From Pseudomonas sp. RIT-PI-r (GTDB lineage: Bacteria; Pseudomonadota; Gammaproteobacteria; Pseudomonadales; Pseudomonadaceae): DNA of 64,000 nt. Position numbers and translations under genes: made by a program. Where the stretch lies: contig NZ_LIGE01000025.1 of NCBI RefSeq assembly GCF_001297015.1, positions 248,001 through 312,000 of the forward strand. The letters run 5' to 3'. The notes below the pieces were generated by a model. That model was not told where the DNA came from, did no database searches, and saw only the letters and a list, made by a program, of their open reading frames with translations. The stretch's first letter is position 1. Every line of letters starts with the position of its first letter. Positions 9,141 to 18,152 of the stretch are shown piece after piece.

Positions 9141-10208
9141 ATGGAAACGTTCCAGAGTCCGTTGAAACAACAGAACACCGGATTTCGCCAATCCACCGTG
9201 ATGTCGGGCCATGAACGTGTGGTGCGGGTGGCGTTTATCCTGCTCGATCATTTTTCGTTGACGACGCTTTCAACGTCGATGGATGCCCTGGCCACTGGAA
9301 ACCTGATCAACGGCGAGACGATTTACGAGGTATCCACTTACTCCGTTCAGGGCGGGCTGGTTGAAAGTGATATCGGCGTGTCGCTGGCCTCGCAAAGGCT
9401 GGTCGCAGAAGGCTTCAGTCATGATGCAGTGATTGTCGTCGGAGGCCAGCGTGTGAGGCTTGCCACGCAGCCAGTGCTGCGCCGAGTGCTGAAGAAGTCC
9501 GCGAGCAAAGGGATCGTCGCCGGTTGCTGGAATGCCGCGTTTTATCTGGCTGATGCCGGTTTGCTAGAGACTGGGGACTTTGCTTGTCACAGCGACAGTT
9601 GCGGCCTGATTCATGAATATTTCCCGCAGTTGAACGTTTCGACTCGCGAGTTTGTTTGCACACAGCGCCGAGCCACTTGCGCCAACGCTCATTCGGCGCT
9701 GGATATGACCCTGGCGATCATGCAGGAACTGGGCGCGCGCAACGATGCGGCACTGGTCGATGAAATAAAACGGGTTCACCAATCTGGACAAGCTCACCCG
9801 AAGTTTGCGGCAAACGCCGACAGCCTTCGCTGCTCTTCGATTCCAAAGCCTTTGAATATCGCGCTCGATTTGATGGAAAAGAACATTGAGGAACCGCTGG
9901 AAATCGATGCAATCGCCAGCCAGGTCGGCGTGTCACGCCGGCAACTGGAAAGAAGGTTTGCCCGTTACCTGAATGCGGCACCGAATCGCTACTACCTGGA
10001 GCTGCGTTTGACACGGGCTCGGCAATTGATTGTGCAAAGTGACCGCTCGTTGACGGATGTGGCACTGGCCACCGGGTTTGTCAGTTATCCGCACTTCTAT
10101 AAACGCTTCAAGGACCTGTTCGGCTTACCGCCCATGACCTTCAGGGATTATTACTACGCCAACGACTATGCCAGTAGCGGACGTTATGCCGTGGCGGCCA
10201 ATTTTTAG
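9141..10208 (+). CDS. GlxA-family AraC-type regulator with DJ-1/PfpI-like N-terminal domain, 355 aa
   Basis: Residues of about 28-200 form a DJ-1/PfpI-like domain, including the AVIVVGG strand and a cysteine at the nucleophile elbow (GIVAGCWNAAF). Residues of about 235-335 carry two AraC helix-turn-helix motifs (IDAIASQVGVSRRQLERRFAR and SLTDVALATGFVSYPHFYKRFKDLFG). This architecture is shared by the Pseudomonas regulators GbdR (glycine betaine) and CdhR (carnitine), which respond to amine catabolic intermediates. Its position between a ProX-like binding protein and amine oxidation genes suggests that it activates this cluster. It is not necessarily GbdR itself, since the known GbdR target genes are not all here. 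Confidence 0.88.
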   Translation: METFQSPLKQQNTGFRQSTVMSGHERVVRVAFILLDHFSLTTLSTSMDALATGNLINGETIYEVSTYSVQGGLVESDIGVSLASQRLVAEGFSHDAVIVVGGQRVRLATQPVLRRVLKKSASKGIVAGCWNAAFYLADAGLLETGDFACHSDSCGLIHEYFPQLNVSTREFVCTQRRATCANAHSALDMTLAIMQELGARNDAALVDEIKRVHQSGQAHPKFAANADSLRCSSIPKPLNIALDLMEKNIEEPLEIDAIASQVGVSRRQLERRFARYLNAAPNRYYLELRLTRARQLIVQSDRSLTDVALATGFVSYPHFYKRFKDLFGLPPMTFRDYYYANDYASSGRYAVAANF

Positions 10209-10334
10209 AACAAACAGTTAATCGTCACTGTTTGCGCAAGTGCCAGTTTTGCAAGTTTCCGGATCAACGCCACTGCGTGCGTTTGCTTTGTGCCGCGTGC
10301 GTTTTGCAACTTCAACGATTAACGGTTCAACACT

Positions 10335-11651
10335 ATGAAAGTCAGTTCATTACCCGCCGATGATGATAGTTGTGGCTGGTTTCACTTGAGCAAACCACGC
10401 AGCCCCGAGCCGGCTCACCGCGGGCACCGTTCAGCCCGCTGGGTGATCATCGGTGCCGGCTTCACGGGTCTGGCGTGCGCGCGGCAACTGGCGTTGAATT
10501 TTCCCGACGACGAAGTGCTGCTCATCGAAGCGCAGGAAGTCGGACTGGGCCCGTCGGGGCGTAATGCCGGTTTTGCCATTGATCTTCCCCATGATATTGG
10601 CGCTGAGGATTACATCGGTGACATCGCGCTTGCACGCACCAGTTTGAAACTCAATCTGGCCGGCCAATCGATACTTCGCGAGCTGGTCGATCAATACCGT
10701 ATCGAATGCCAGATGAGAGCTTGCGGCAAATATCAGGCGGCGGTAGAGACCCGCGGTATTGCCGTCCTCGATGCCTATCGCCGGGGCCTGGAAAAACTCG
10801 ATCAGCCTTTTCAGATGATTGATGCCGATGAGTTGCCCGAACACTTGGGCACGCGCTTTTACCGCAAGGCATTGTTCACCCCGGGGGCGGTGCTACTGCA
10901 ACCGTCCGGGCTGGTGAAAGGCCTCGCCGACAACCTGCCATCGAACGTCACGCTGTATGAGCGCACGCCGATTCTGGAAGTGGAGTACGGCGCCAAGACT
11001 GTCCTCAAGCACGCTCACGGCAGCATCACCGCCGACAAGCTGATTCTGGCGAACAACTCGTTCGGTATGCGTTTCGGTTTCCTGCAAGGGCGCATGTTGC
11101 CGATCTACACCTACGCCAGCATTACGCGGCCGCTGACCGAAGAGGAACAGGCGCGCCTTGGCGGTAAACCGTTCTGGGGCGCCATTCCGGCGGATCCGTT
11201 CGGCACCACGGTGCGCCGCACCCCGGATAACCGCCTGCTGATCCGCAACAGTTTCACCTTCAACCCGGATGGTCGCAGCAACAGCAAATACAACGAACGT
11301 TTCGTGCGCCGGCACAAGGCGTCATTCGATCAGCGTTTCCCGATGTTGCCGGACGTGACGTTTGAATACACCTGGGGCGGCGCCTTGGCCATGTCGCGCA
11401 ATCACAACGGCTTCTTCGGTGAACTGGCGCCCAATGTTTATGGCGCGCTCGGATGCAACGGTCTGGGCGTCACGCGCGGAACCGTCACCGGCAAGTTGCT
11501 CGCGGACTGGCTGGCGGGACAGCGCGACCCACTGATTGATTTCCTGTTGCAGGCGCCAGGGCCCAACAGCAACCCGCCAGAACCGTTTCTTTCGCTGGGG
11601 GTGAACATGAACCTCAAGTGGGGGCAGTACCGCGCCGGGAGAGAAAGCTGA
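10335..11651 (+). CDS. FAD-dependent amine/amino acid oxidoreductase (DAO family), 438 aa
   Basis: A dinucleotide-binding fold begins at about residue 35 (WVIIGAGFTGLACARQLA...VLLIEA), followed by GPSGRNAGF, a glycine-rich motif typical of DAO-family oxidases of the PuuB and sarcosine oxidase types. The C-terminal FAD-contacting segment is the YGALGCNGLGVTRGTVTGKLLADW stretch. It should oxidise the C-N bond of a secondary or primary amine to an imine, passing electrons to oxygen or the respiratory chain. It is followed by DapA-family and PuuC-like aldehyde dehydrogenase genes, so the sequence demethylation, amine oxidation, C-C or C-N lyase and aldehyde oxidation can be read from the cluster. 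The substrate is not determined. Confidence 0.85.
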   Translation: MKVSSLPADDDSCGWFHLSKPRSPEPAHRGHRSARWVIIGAGFTGLACARQLALNFPDDEVLLIEAQEVGLGPSGRNAGFAIDLPHDIGAEDYIGDIALARTSLKLNLAGQSILRELVDQYRIECQMRACGKYQAAVETRGIAVLDAYRRGLEKLDQPFQMIDADELPEHLGTRFYRKALFTPGAVLLQPSGLVKGLADNLPSNVTLYERTPILEVEYGAKTVLKHAHGSITADKLILANNSFGMRFGFLQGRMLPIYTYASITRPLTEEEQARLGGKPFWGAIPADPFGTTVRRTPDNRLLIRNSFTFNPDGRSNSKYNERFVRRHKASFDQRFPMLPDVTFEYTWGGALAMSRNHNGFFGELAPNVYGALGCNGLGVTRGTVTGKLLADWLAGQRDPLIDFLLQAPGPNSNPPEPFLSLGVNMNLKWGQYRAGRES

Positions 11652-11783
11652 GTCTGCGTTGACTAGTCGCTGAAGCCTCGTCGCTTTGCTGCCGTCCTGA
11701 AGGCTTGCGCCGCCAATAACCACGGTCTGCCCGGCATGCCGTCGGGCGCACGGATTGAACATTGAACCACTGGAGAAAACGCT

Positions 11784-12686
11784 ATGAACTTTGACGGAAT
11801 TTTTACCCCTGCCATTACCCCGTTGTCCGCTGATGGCCAGATCGACTATTCGGCGTTCTCCGAGGTGCTCGAATACCTGATCGAGTCCAAGGTTCACGGC
11901 ATCGTTATCGGCGGCTCCACCGGCGAGTATTACGCGCACACCGCCGAGGAGCGGGTGGCCGTGGCCGAGCGTGCCAAGGATGTAATTCGTGGGCGCTTGC
12001 CGCTGGTCATCGGCACTGGCGGCATTCGTACCGAAGACTCGGTGTACTTCGCCGAAAAAGCCAAGTCCCTCGAAGCGGACGCCATTTTGGTCGGTTCACC
12101 ACCGTATGCCTTGCCGACGCAGAAGGAAATTGCCGCTCACGTGCTCGCCGTGGACAAGGCCGCCGGGCTGCCGATCATGTTGTACAACTATCCGTCGCGG
12201 ATGGGCGTGGCGATGGGCGACGAGTTTTTCCAAGCGATTGCCGGCTGCAAGAACATCGCCGCCATCAAGGAAAGTTCGGGCGAGATGAGTCGCCTGCACC
12301 GTCTGGCTCATGCCCATCCGTCGATCCAGTTGTCTTGTGGCTGGGATGATCAGGCTTTGGAGTTCTTCGCCTGGGGCGCGCGCAGTTGGGTGTGCGCCGG
12401 CTCGAACTTCATCCCGCGTGAACACATTGCGCTCTACGAAGCCTGTGTCCTGGAGAAGAACTTCGATAAGGGCCGGCGGATCATGTCGGCGATGCTGCCG
12501 TTGATGGATTTCCTCGAGAGCGGCAAGTTCGTGCAATCGATCAAACATGGCAGCGAACTCAGTGGCCTGCGTGCCGGCGGTGTCCGGGCGCCACTGCAAG
12601 CGCTGGAGCCTTCCGAGAAGCAAGCGCTGGAAAGCGTGATCAAAACCCTTCAGAACAACGTCGCGCGTATCGTCGAGGAGGCTTGA
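11784..12686 (+). CDS. DapA-family (dihydrodipicolinate synthase/N-acetylneuraminate lyase superfamily) aldolase or deaminase, 300 aa
   Basis: The TIM-barrel family motifs are present: GGSTGEYYAHTAEER near residue 45, the catalytic tyrosine in LYNYPSRMGV at about 135, and the Schiff-base lysine in AAIKESSGE at about 163. Members of this superfamily act on pyruvate-derived or 2-keto acid substrates. In catabolic clusters they often remove ammonia or water from a cyclic imine or a sugar acid, with the semialdehyde product passed to an aldehyde dehydrogenase. The aldehyde dehydrogenase gene begins one base after this stop codon, so the two are translationally coupled and probably consecutive steps. 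That would fit a hydroxyproline-type route, but the sequence alone does not prove it. Confidence 0.87.
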   Translation: MNFDGIFTPAITPLSADGQIDYSAFSEVLEYLIESKVHGIVIGGSTGEYYAHTAEERVAVAERAKDVIRGRLPLVIGTGGIRTEDSVYFAEKAKSLEADAILVGSPPYALPTQKEIAAHVLAVDKAAGLPIMLYNYPSRMGVAMGDEFFQAIAGCKNIAAIKESSGEMSRLHRLAHAHPSIQLSCGWDDQALEFFAWGARSWVCAGSNFIPREHIALYEACVLEKNFDKGRRIMSAMLPLMDFLESGKFVQSIKHGSELSGLRAGGVRAPLQALEPSEKQALESVIKTLQNNVARIVEEA

Positions 12687-12687
12687 A

Positions 12688-14178
12688 ATGGCAGATCTGC
12701 TGAGTCAAGAGCAATACCGTGGACTGGCTGCGAAACTCGAGTTTCGCAATCAAGCGTTCATCAATGGGCAGTTCTGCGCCGCCAGATCGGGCAAGACATT
12801 CACCACAACCAACCCGGCTACCGATCAGGTGCTGACCGAGATTGCCGCGTGCAATGCCGACGATGTCGATGCAGCGGTGGCCGCCGCGAAGGAAGCCTTC
12901 GGCGATGCGCGCTGGCATTCTCTGGCGCCGTCGGCACGCAAATCGGTATTGCTGCGCTTTGCTCAGTTGCTGGAGGACAACGCCCACGAACTGGCGGTGC
13001 TCGAAAGCCTGGACAGTGGCAAGCCAATTCGTGAATGTCAGAACATCGACGTACCGGAAACGATTCATACGTTGCGCTGGCACGCTGAGCTGATCGACAA
13101 GATCTACGACGCTACGGCGCCCGTCGGCTCGGGTGCAGTTACCATGGTGGTGCGCGAGCCGATCGGGGTTGTCGGCCTGGTGCTGCCGTGGAACTTCCCG
13201 CTGCTGATGCTCGCCTGGAAAATCGGCCCGTCGCTGGCAGCAGGTTGCTCGATCGTGGTCAAACCGGCCAAGGAAACCACCTTGAGCACTTTGCGCGTCG
13301 CCGAACTGGCGCATCAGGCGGGGATTCCCGCCGGTGTCTTCAACGTCGTGCCCGGGGGAGGGAAGGAGGCGGGCGAGCCGTTGGGGCGTCATCCTGACGT
13401 GGCCATGGTCAGCTTCACCGGCTCAACCGACACCGGGCGGCTGTTTCTCAAATACTCCAGCGAATCGAACCTCAAACGTATCGTGCTGGAATGTGGCGGC
13501 AAGAACCCGGCCGTGGTGATGAATGATGTCGAAGACATCGATGTCGTCGCTCAGCATGTAGTAAACGGCGCATTCTGGAACATGGGTGAAAACTGCTCGG
13601 CCTCGTCGCGGCTGATCGTGCACGCCGACATCAAGGATGAACTGTTGCAGCGTGTGCAGGTGCATCTGGGCGATTGGAAAATGGGCGACCCACTCGATCC
13701 TGAGAACCGCTTGGGTTCGATGATCAGCAAGGCGCATTTCGAGAAAGTCCGTTCTTACCTTGACGTTGCCCGCGACGAGAACCTCAGCGTGTTGGTGGGC
13801 GGCAAGACGGCCAAAGACATCTTCGTCGAACCGACCATCGTTGATGGCGTGAGCCGCGATAGCCGTCTGTTCCAGGAAGAGATCTTCGGCCCGGTGCTGA
13901 GCGTCACCACGTTCCAGACCGTCGACGAAGCCATTGAACTGGCCAACGACACGGCCTACGGCCTGGCGGCATCGGCTTACACCGGCAACCTGCGCCATGC
14001 GCTGAAACTCTCGCGCGGGATCCGTGCCGGGATTGTCACGGTGAACTGCTTTGGCGAAGGCGACGCCTCTACGCCATTCGGCGGCTACAAGGAATCGGGG
14101 TTCGGCGGGCGCGACAAGTCGATCTGGGCGCATGACCAATACACCGAAATCAAAACCATCTGGATTGACGCATCCTGA
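12688..14178 (+). CDS. Aldehyde dehydrogenase (PuuC-like), 496 aa
   Basis: This is a full-length NAD(P)-dependent aldehyde dehydrogenase: the VLPWNFPLLMLAWKIGPSLA segment, cofactor motif FTGSTDTGR, general base in LECGGKNP and catalytic cysteine in GENCSASSRL at about residue 303. The closest resemblance by eye is to PuuC, gamma-glutamyl-gamma-aminobutyraldehyde dehydrogenase, including the C-terminal PFGGYKESGFGGRDKS...TEIKTIWI. It should oxidise the semialdehyde formed by the upstream enzymes to an acid that enters central metabolism. A hairpin (14204-14238) lies just after its stop codon. Confidence 0.9.
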   Translation: MADLLSQEQYRGLAAKLEFRNQAFINGQFCAARSGKTFTTTNPATDQVLTEIAACNADDVDAAVAAAKEAFGDARWHSLAPSARKSVLLRFAQLLEDNAHELAVLESLDSGKPIRECQNIDVPETIHTLRWHAELIDKIYDATAPVGSGAVTMVVREPIGVVGLVLPWNFPLLMLAWKIGPSLAAGCSIVVKPAKETTLSTLRVAELAHQAGIPAGVFNVVPGGGKEAGEPLGRHPDVAMVSFTGSTDTGRLFLKYSSESNLKRIVLECGGKNPAVVMNDVEDIDVVAQHVVNGAFWNMGENCSASSRLIVHADIKDELLQRVQVHLGDWKMGDPLDPENRLGSMISKAHFEKVRSYLDVARDENLSVLVGGKTAKDIFVEPTIVDGVSRDSRLFQEEIFGPVLSVTTFQTVDEAIELANDTAYGLAASAYTGNLRHALKLSRGIRAGIVTVNCFGEGDASTPFGGYKESGFGGRDKSIWAHDQYTEIKTIWIDAS

Positions 14179-14203
14179 CAGCAACTTCGCCGCAAGAAGC
14201 CGG

Positions 14204-14238
14204 ATCGCCCCGACCACTGGATTGAGTGGCGGGGCGAT
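14204..14238 (+). terminator. Stem-loop after the aldehyde dehydrogenase gene
   Basis: ATCGCCCCGACCACT (14204-14218) pairs with AGTGGCGGGGCGAT (14225-14238) with one bulge and a 6-base loop. It starts 26 bases after the stop codon at the end of the six-gene run. There is no T-tract after it, so it may be an mRNA-stabilising hairpin or a weak terminator rather than a classical intrinsic terminator. Confidence 0.5.
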
Positions 14239-14382
14239 TGCCCCATACCGTTAACCAATCCATGAACTGGAATTGTTGGTGACCACATCAGCAGAAAGCT
14301 TTCAGTCATCCGCTTTTCGTCAGACATTTTGAACCTAACTCGAAACCGCTGGCTCAACCGGGAAATATTCGGGGTGGGCGAA

Positions 14383-14631
14383 ATGAACGCGTTCAAGAAC
14401 CAACTGACATTCGCACAAGAAACCAGATTACTCGCTTTGGCTGCCTGGCAACGCGCACTGGAAAACCTTGAACTGCGCATGGATTGCCCAGACGCCTATC
14501 ACGACGAACTGGTGCGCCAATCGGATGAAATGGATCGTTTGGGCCTGCTCAGCTGGGACGAGTGGCGCGACCTGCGCAGAGAAGCAGACGTCGCCTACCT
14601 GCGCGCAGTCGCTGGAGACGATTACCATTGA
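14383..14631 (+). CDS. Small conserved-looking protein of unknown function, 82 aa
   Basis: This is an acidic, helical, soluble protein rich in Leu, Ala, Arg and Asp with no cysteines apart from one. I recognise no domain. An in-frame TTG at 14329 would add 18 residues, but ATG 14383 is preceded by a purine-rich GGGGTGGG and gives a more typical N-terminus. The overall composition (MNAFKNQLTFAQETRLLALAAW...) resembles small uncharacterised proteins that I associate with Pseudomonas genomes. It sits alone between the amine cluster and the ZIP transporter gene, 62 bp before the latter. Confidence 0.6.
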   Translation: MNAFKNQLTFAQETRLLALAAWQRALENLELRMDCPDAYHDELVRQSDEMDRLGLLSWDEWRDLRREADVAYLRAVAGDDYH

Positions 14632-14693
14632 GGTCATGTACGGTCGTTATCCGCATCCTCTGAAAGATCGAATCAAGAAAACAGGAGATTTCC

Positions 14694-15623
14694 ATGCCCG
14701 AGCCGTTGACCTCATCAGCTGCACCTGCTCGCTCCTGGTTCGCCCGTTTCTCTGGGTCCGGATGGGGCGGGCGCGTCTTCTGGTCGATTCTGATCGGCGT
14801 GACAGTCTTCCTGCTGATTAGCGGCTATGGCGCCTTCGTCGGGGCCAACAAACAGAATCTGCACTTCGCCTTTATCGGTGGCATGACAGGCTTCGCTGCC
14901 ACGGCAATGGGCGCTGTCGTAGCGATTGCGTTACGAGACATCGCCGCCCGAACCCAAGACATCATGCTCGGCTTCGCCGCCGGGATGATGCTGGCGGCCA
15001 GTTCGTTTTCGCTGATTCTGCCTGGCATAGAAGCGGCTCAGGCGCTTTGCGGTAACCCGTTGCTCGCAGCTTGCGTCGTCGTTGCAGGATTGGGACTGGG
15101 CGTCGCGCTGATGGTCGGGCTTGATCGTTTCGTGCCTCACGAACACGAGAAAAGCGGACGCCGGGGGCCAGATGCGCAGCGCATCAATCGTGTCTGGTTG
15201 TTCGTCCTGGCAATCACACTGCATAACCTGCCGGAAGGCATGGCCATTGGCGTGAGCTTCGCCAACGGCGATATGAAGGTGGGACTGCCGCTGACGACTG
15301 CCATCGCCATTCAAGACATTCCTGAAGGTCTGGCAGTCGCCCTGGCATTACGCGTAACCGGCATCTCCGCACTGCGCGCAGCGCTGATTGCGGTGGGTTC
15401 GGGGTTGATGGAACCCATTGGCGCCATCGTCGGCTTGGGTATTTCCAGCAGCTTTGCGTTGGGATATCCCATTGCGCTCGGTCTGGCAGCCGGGGCGATG
15501 ATTTTTGTGGTGTCCCATGAGGTCATTCCCGAGACCCATCGCAACGGGCATGAGACCCCGGCCACGTTGGGACTGATGCTCGGCTTTGGGGTGATGATGT
15601 TTCTCGACACTGCTTTGGGTTAA
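14694..15623 (+). CDS. ZIP-family divalent metal transporter, 309 aa
   Basis: This is an inner-membrane protein with about eight hydrophobic segments. Two ZIP metal-binding signatures lie in consecutive helices, HNLPEGMAIGVSF at about residue 177 and QDIPEGLAVALAL at about 207, which correspond to TM4 and TM5 of ZupT/ZIP proteins. In the second, Q replaces the usual H or N before D. A variable cytoplasmic loop carries HEHEKSGRR. The N-terminal 50 residues with a SWFARFSGSGWGGR stretch precede the first helix. It should move zinc, iron or manganese into or through the cytoplasmic membrane. It converges on the EamA gene with 29 bp between the stop codons. Confidence 0.88.
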   Translation: MPEPLTSSAAPARSWFARFSGSGWGGRVFWSILIGVTVFLLISGYGAFVGANKQNLHFAFIGGMTGFAATAMGAVVAIALRDIAARTQDIMLGFAAGMMLAASSFSLILPGIEAAQALCGNPLLAACVVVAGLGLGVALMVGLDRFVPHEHEKSGRRGPDAQRINRVWLFVLAITLHNLPEGMAIGVSFANGDMKVGLPLTTAIAIQDIPEGLAVALALRVTGISALRAALIAVGSGLMEPIGAIVGLGISSSFALGYPIALGLAAGAMIFVVSHEVIPETHRNGHETPATLGLMLGFGVMMFLDTALG

Positions 15624-15652
15624 TCACGAACCTGACCAATGGAGAGAAACCG

Positions 15653-16612
15653 TCACGCACTGGCTTTAACCTCACCCCTGACCACTGATTTACGATACGT
15701 CAGCAAAACGATGCCGGTGACCACGATCACCCCACCGAGAATCTGTCCGTTGCTGAGCATCTGGTCCAGCACAATCCAGCCCATCAGCAGCGTTGCCAAT
15801 GGCTCGATGTTCATGACCGGCGCATTGCGCGGCATGTCGAGGCGAGGCACGGAAATGAACAGGACGATAAAACCGGTGCCGTACAGCACCACCAGGGTGG
15901 CGAGGGCCAGCCATCCGGTCGAGGTGGCGGGCAGGTTCAATCCGCCAGGGAGGGCACCGGTCAGCCCTGCAAGATTGACGCTGCTGAACACGATGAAAAT
16001 GGTCAGCAGACTGCGCACCGAGCCGCGTACCTGAGACAGTTTGTGGTCGGTGATCCACAGCGCGCAGGCGAACACGCTGGCGGCGCAGAACGCGAGTGCG
16101 ACGCCCGTCAGCCATTGCGCACTGACGTCTGTCGTGGTCGAAAGACGCCCGGGCACGTCCAGCACAAACACCAGGCCCAATAGAATCAGACCCATCAACG
16201 TCGCGGTGCGTGCGCTCGGTCGCTGGCCACCCAACGCCCAAGTGAGCAATGCCAGCAGAATAGGGAATACGTTTGCCACCAGCAGGGCCAGCGCCACCGG
16301 CACCCGTGCGACAGCAGAGTAAAGGCACAGACTCTGCGCAGTGATCAGCAACCCCAGCAACAGTTGCCAGCGCCAGGCACCCGCCGGCAAGCGTGGGCTT
16401 TGTCGTTGCCACAGCACCAGAATCGCGAGCACCAGCAAGGTCCCGCCGGACCGCATCAAAATCGCCAGCAGCACACCCGCACCATCATCAAATGCGACTC
16501 GCGCCGCCACATGATTGCCGGCAAACGCACAGCCCATGCACAACAGAATGATCACAGCCAGATAACGGGGGTAGGGCGGCGGTACGGTTTGCGTAGCGGT
16601 AGGGCGAGGCAT
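15653..16612 (-). CDS. EamA/DMT-family transporter, 319 aa
   Basis: Ten hydrophobic segments arranged as two EamA repeats fit the drug/metabolite transporter superfamily: first repeat near CMGCAFAGNHVAARVAF, second repeat ending in EPLATLLMGWIVLDQMLSNGQILGGVIVVTGIVLL. The frame is open upstream to 16813, but the extra 67 residues are not membrane-like and have no clear ribosome site, so the ATG at 16612 (MPRPTATQ) is chosen. The family exports amino acids, nucleosides or drugs. The substrate cannot be assigned. The OYE gene lies upstream on the same strand, 257 bp away. Confidence 0.85.
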   Translation of the reverse strand: MPRPTATQTVPPPYPRYLAVIILLCMGCAFAGNHVAARVAFDDGAGVLLAILMRSGGTLLVLAILVLWQRQSPRLPAGAWRWQLLLGLLITAQSLCLYSAVARVPVALALLVANVFPILLALLTWALGGQRPSARTATLMGLILLGLVFVLDVPGRLSTTTDVSAQWLTGVALAFCAASVFACALWITDHKLSQVRGSVRSLLTIFIVFSSVNLAGLTGALPGGLNLPATSTGWLALATLVVLYGTGFIVLFISVPRLDMPRNAPVMNIEPLATLLMGWIVLDQMLSNGQILGGVIVVTGIVLLTYRKSVVRGEVKASA

Positions 16613-16869
16613 GACAGATCTCAGGATTGTTAGCCGTTCGAACGACTTGGTTTTTATTAGGTTGTCGTACAACCAGCCCGTTTTATCGCATTCGGCGACG
16701 TCGGGCAATAGACCTGAAAGCGCACAGCTACGCATATGTTCGGCTTTATGCTGGATTTTTCGCGCCTTTGATTGAGTGTGGAGATCGTATGACTTGATAG
16801 AGCTGGGGCCCATCGGCCCCTGCTTCCAGGGATTTACACATTCATGAGAGGCGGGTCGTCTGCTTCTGC

Positions 16870-17982
16870 TCAGGCATGAAATGGATAATCGATGTAGCCA
16901 CGCTGATCCCCGCCGAAAAAGCTGCCAGGGTCCGGCGTGTTGAGTGTCAGGCCATCGTGCAGTCGACGCGGCAAATCAGGGTTGGCCAGGAATGGGCGGC
17001 CAAACGCGATGATGTCGGCACGATCGGCAATCAGCGCCTGTTCGGCAGATTGCGCATCGTAGCCGCCCGCCAGGATCAGCACGCCGTTCCAGGTTTTGCG
17101 CAACTGGGCAATGATCGCGTCCCAGCGCGGGTCGAAGTTCTCATCTTTGACGGTGCCAACCATCGCTGGCTCGACCAGGTGCAGGTAGGCCAGATTCCAT
17201 TGATTAAGCGCTTCGACGAGGTGGCCGAAAGTGGCCTCTGGAGTGTCATCGCCCATGCCCATGAAACGGCCCATCGGCGTCAGGCGTACGCCGACCCGCT
17301 CGGCGCCAACTTCTTCAGCCACGGCCGCGACCACTTCCAGCAGAAACCGCGCGCGATTCTCCACGCTGCCGCCATAGGCATCGTCACGCTGGTTGCTGTT
17401 GCTGTTAAGAAACTGATCGAGCAGGTAACCGTTACCGGCATGAATCTCTACACCGTCCATGCCCGCCTGCAGCGCGTTGCGCGCGGCCAAGCGGTAGTCT
17501 TCGACGATACCGGCGATTTCCGCGGTTTCCAGCGCGCGTGGCACCGGCACATCACCCCAGACGCCGTTACCGTTGTCGTCGACGATAAACGTCTTGCCCG
17601 GCACCGGCAGCGCGCTGGGTGCAACCGGCAGGCCGGCATCAGGTTGGAAACTGGGGTGGGACACCCGGCCAACGTGCCACAGCTGCATGAAGATCAACCC
17701 GCCAGCCTCATGCACCGCCGCGCTGACGTCACGCCACGCCCGCACCTGCTCAGGGCTGTAGATGCCCGGCGTCCAGGCGTAACCCTGAGCCTGCCGGGAG
17801 ATTTGCGTGGCCTCGGTGATGATCAGCGCAGCACTGGCCCGTTGGCGGTAGTACTCGGCGTTCATCGGCGTTGGCACATCGCCTGGTTGGCCGGCGCGTG
17901 AGCGCGTTAACGGCGCCATGGCCACGCGATGGGCGAGGGTGTAAGGACCGAGTGCGAGGGGTTGGAACAGACGACGGGTCAT
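16870..17982 (-). CDS. Old Yellow Enzyme family NAD(P)H:flavin ene-reductase, 370 aa
   Basis: The N-terminal LFQPLALGPYTLAHRVAMAPLTRSRA is the FMN-binding start of the OYE barrel. The substrate-activating H-x-x-N pair is in EIHAGNGYLLDQFLNSNSNQR at about residue 180, followed by DAYGGSVENRARF. The C-terminal phosphate-binding strand holds LILAGGYD and DIIAFGRPFLANPDLP. The enzyme should reduce activated C=C bonds of enones, maleimides, nitroesters or similar compounds (NemA-like). It lies 170 bp downstream of the molybdenum hydroxylase genes on the same strand, so it may be co-transcribed with them. A second, different OYE is encoded at 31509-32639. Confidence 0.9.
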   Translation of the reverse strand: MTRRLFQPLALGPYTLAHRVAMAPLTRSRAGQPGDVPTPMNAEYYRQRASAALIITEATQISRQAQGYAWTPGIYSPEQVRAWRDVSAAVHEAGGLIFMQLWHVGRVSHPSFQPDAGLPVAPSALPVPGKTFIVDDNGNGVWGDVPVPRALETAEIAGIVEDYRLAARNALQAGMDGVEIHAGNGYLLDQFLNSNSNQRDDAYGGSVENRARFLLEVVAAVAEEVGAERVGVRLTPMGRFMGMGDDTPEATFGHLVEALNQWNLAYLHLVEPAMVGTVKDENFDPRWDAIIAQLRKTWNGVLILAGGYDAQSAEQALIADRADIIAFGRPFLANPDLPRRLHDGLTLNTPDPGSFFGGDQRGYIDYPFHA

Positions 17983-18152
17983 GGGTAGCTCCAGATTTCA
18001 ATAAGGGGAATTCAAGCGCGGCAGCGGCGCCGCGAACCAGTGCCGCTAACTTAACCGCGCTCAGCGGGGCTGATAATCGGTGGCCGGCGCTACGCTGTTT
18101 TGCGCAGGGCGCAACGGCACCCGTGCTCATCAGCGATGAACACGGGCGTGGC

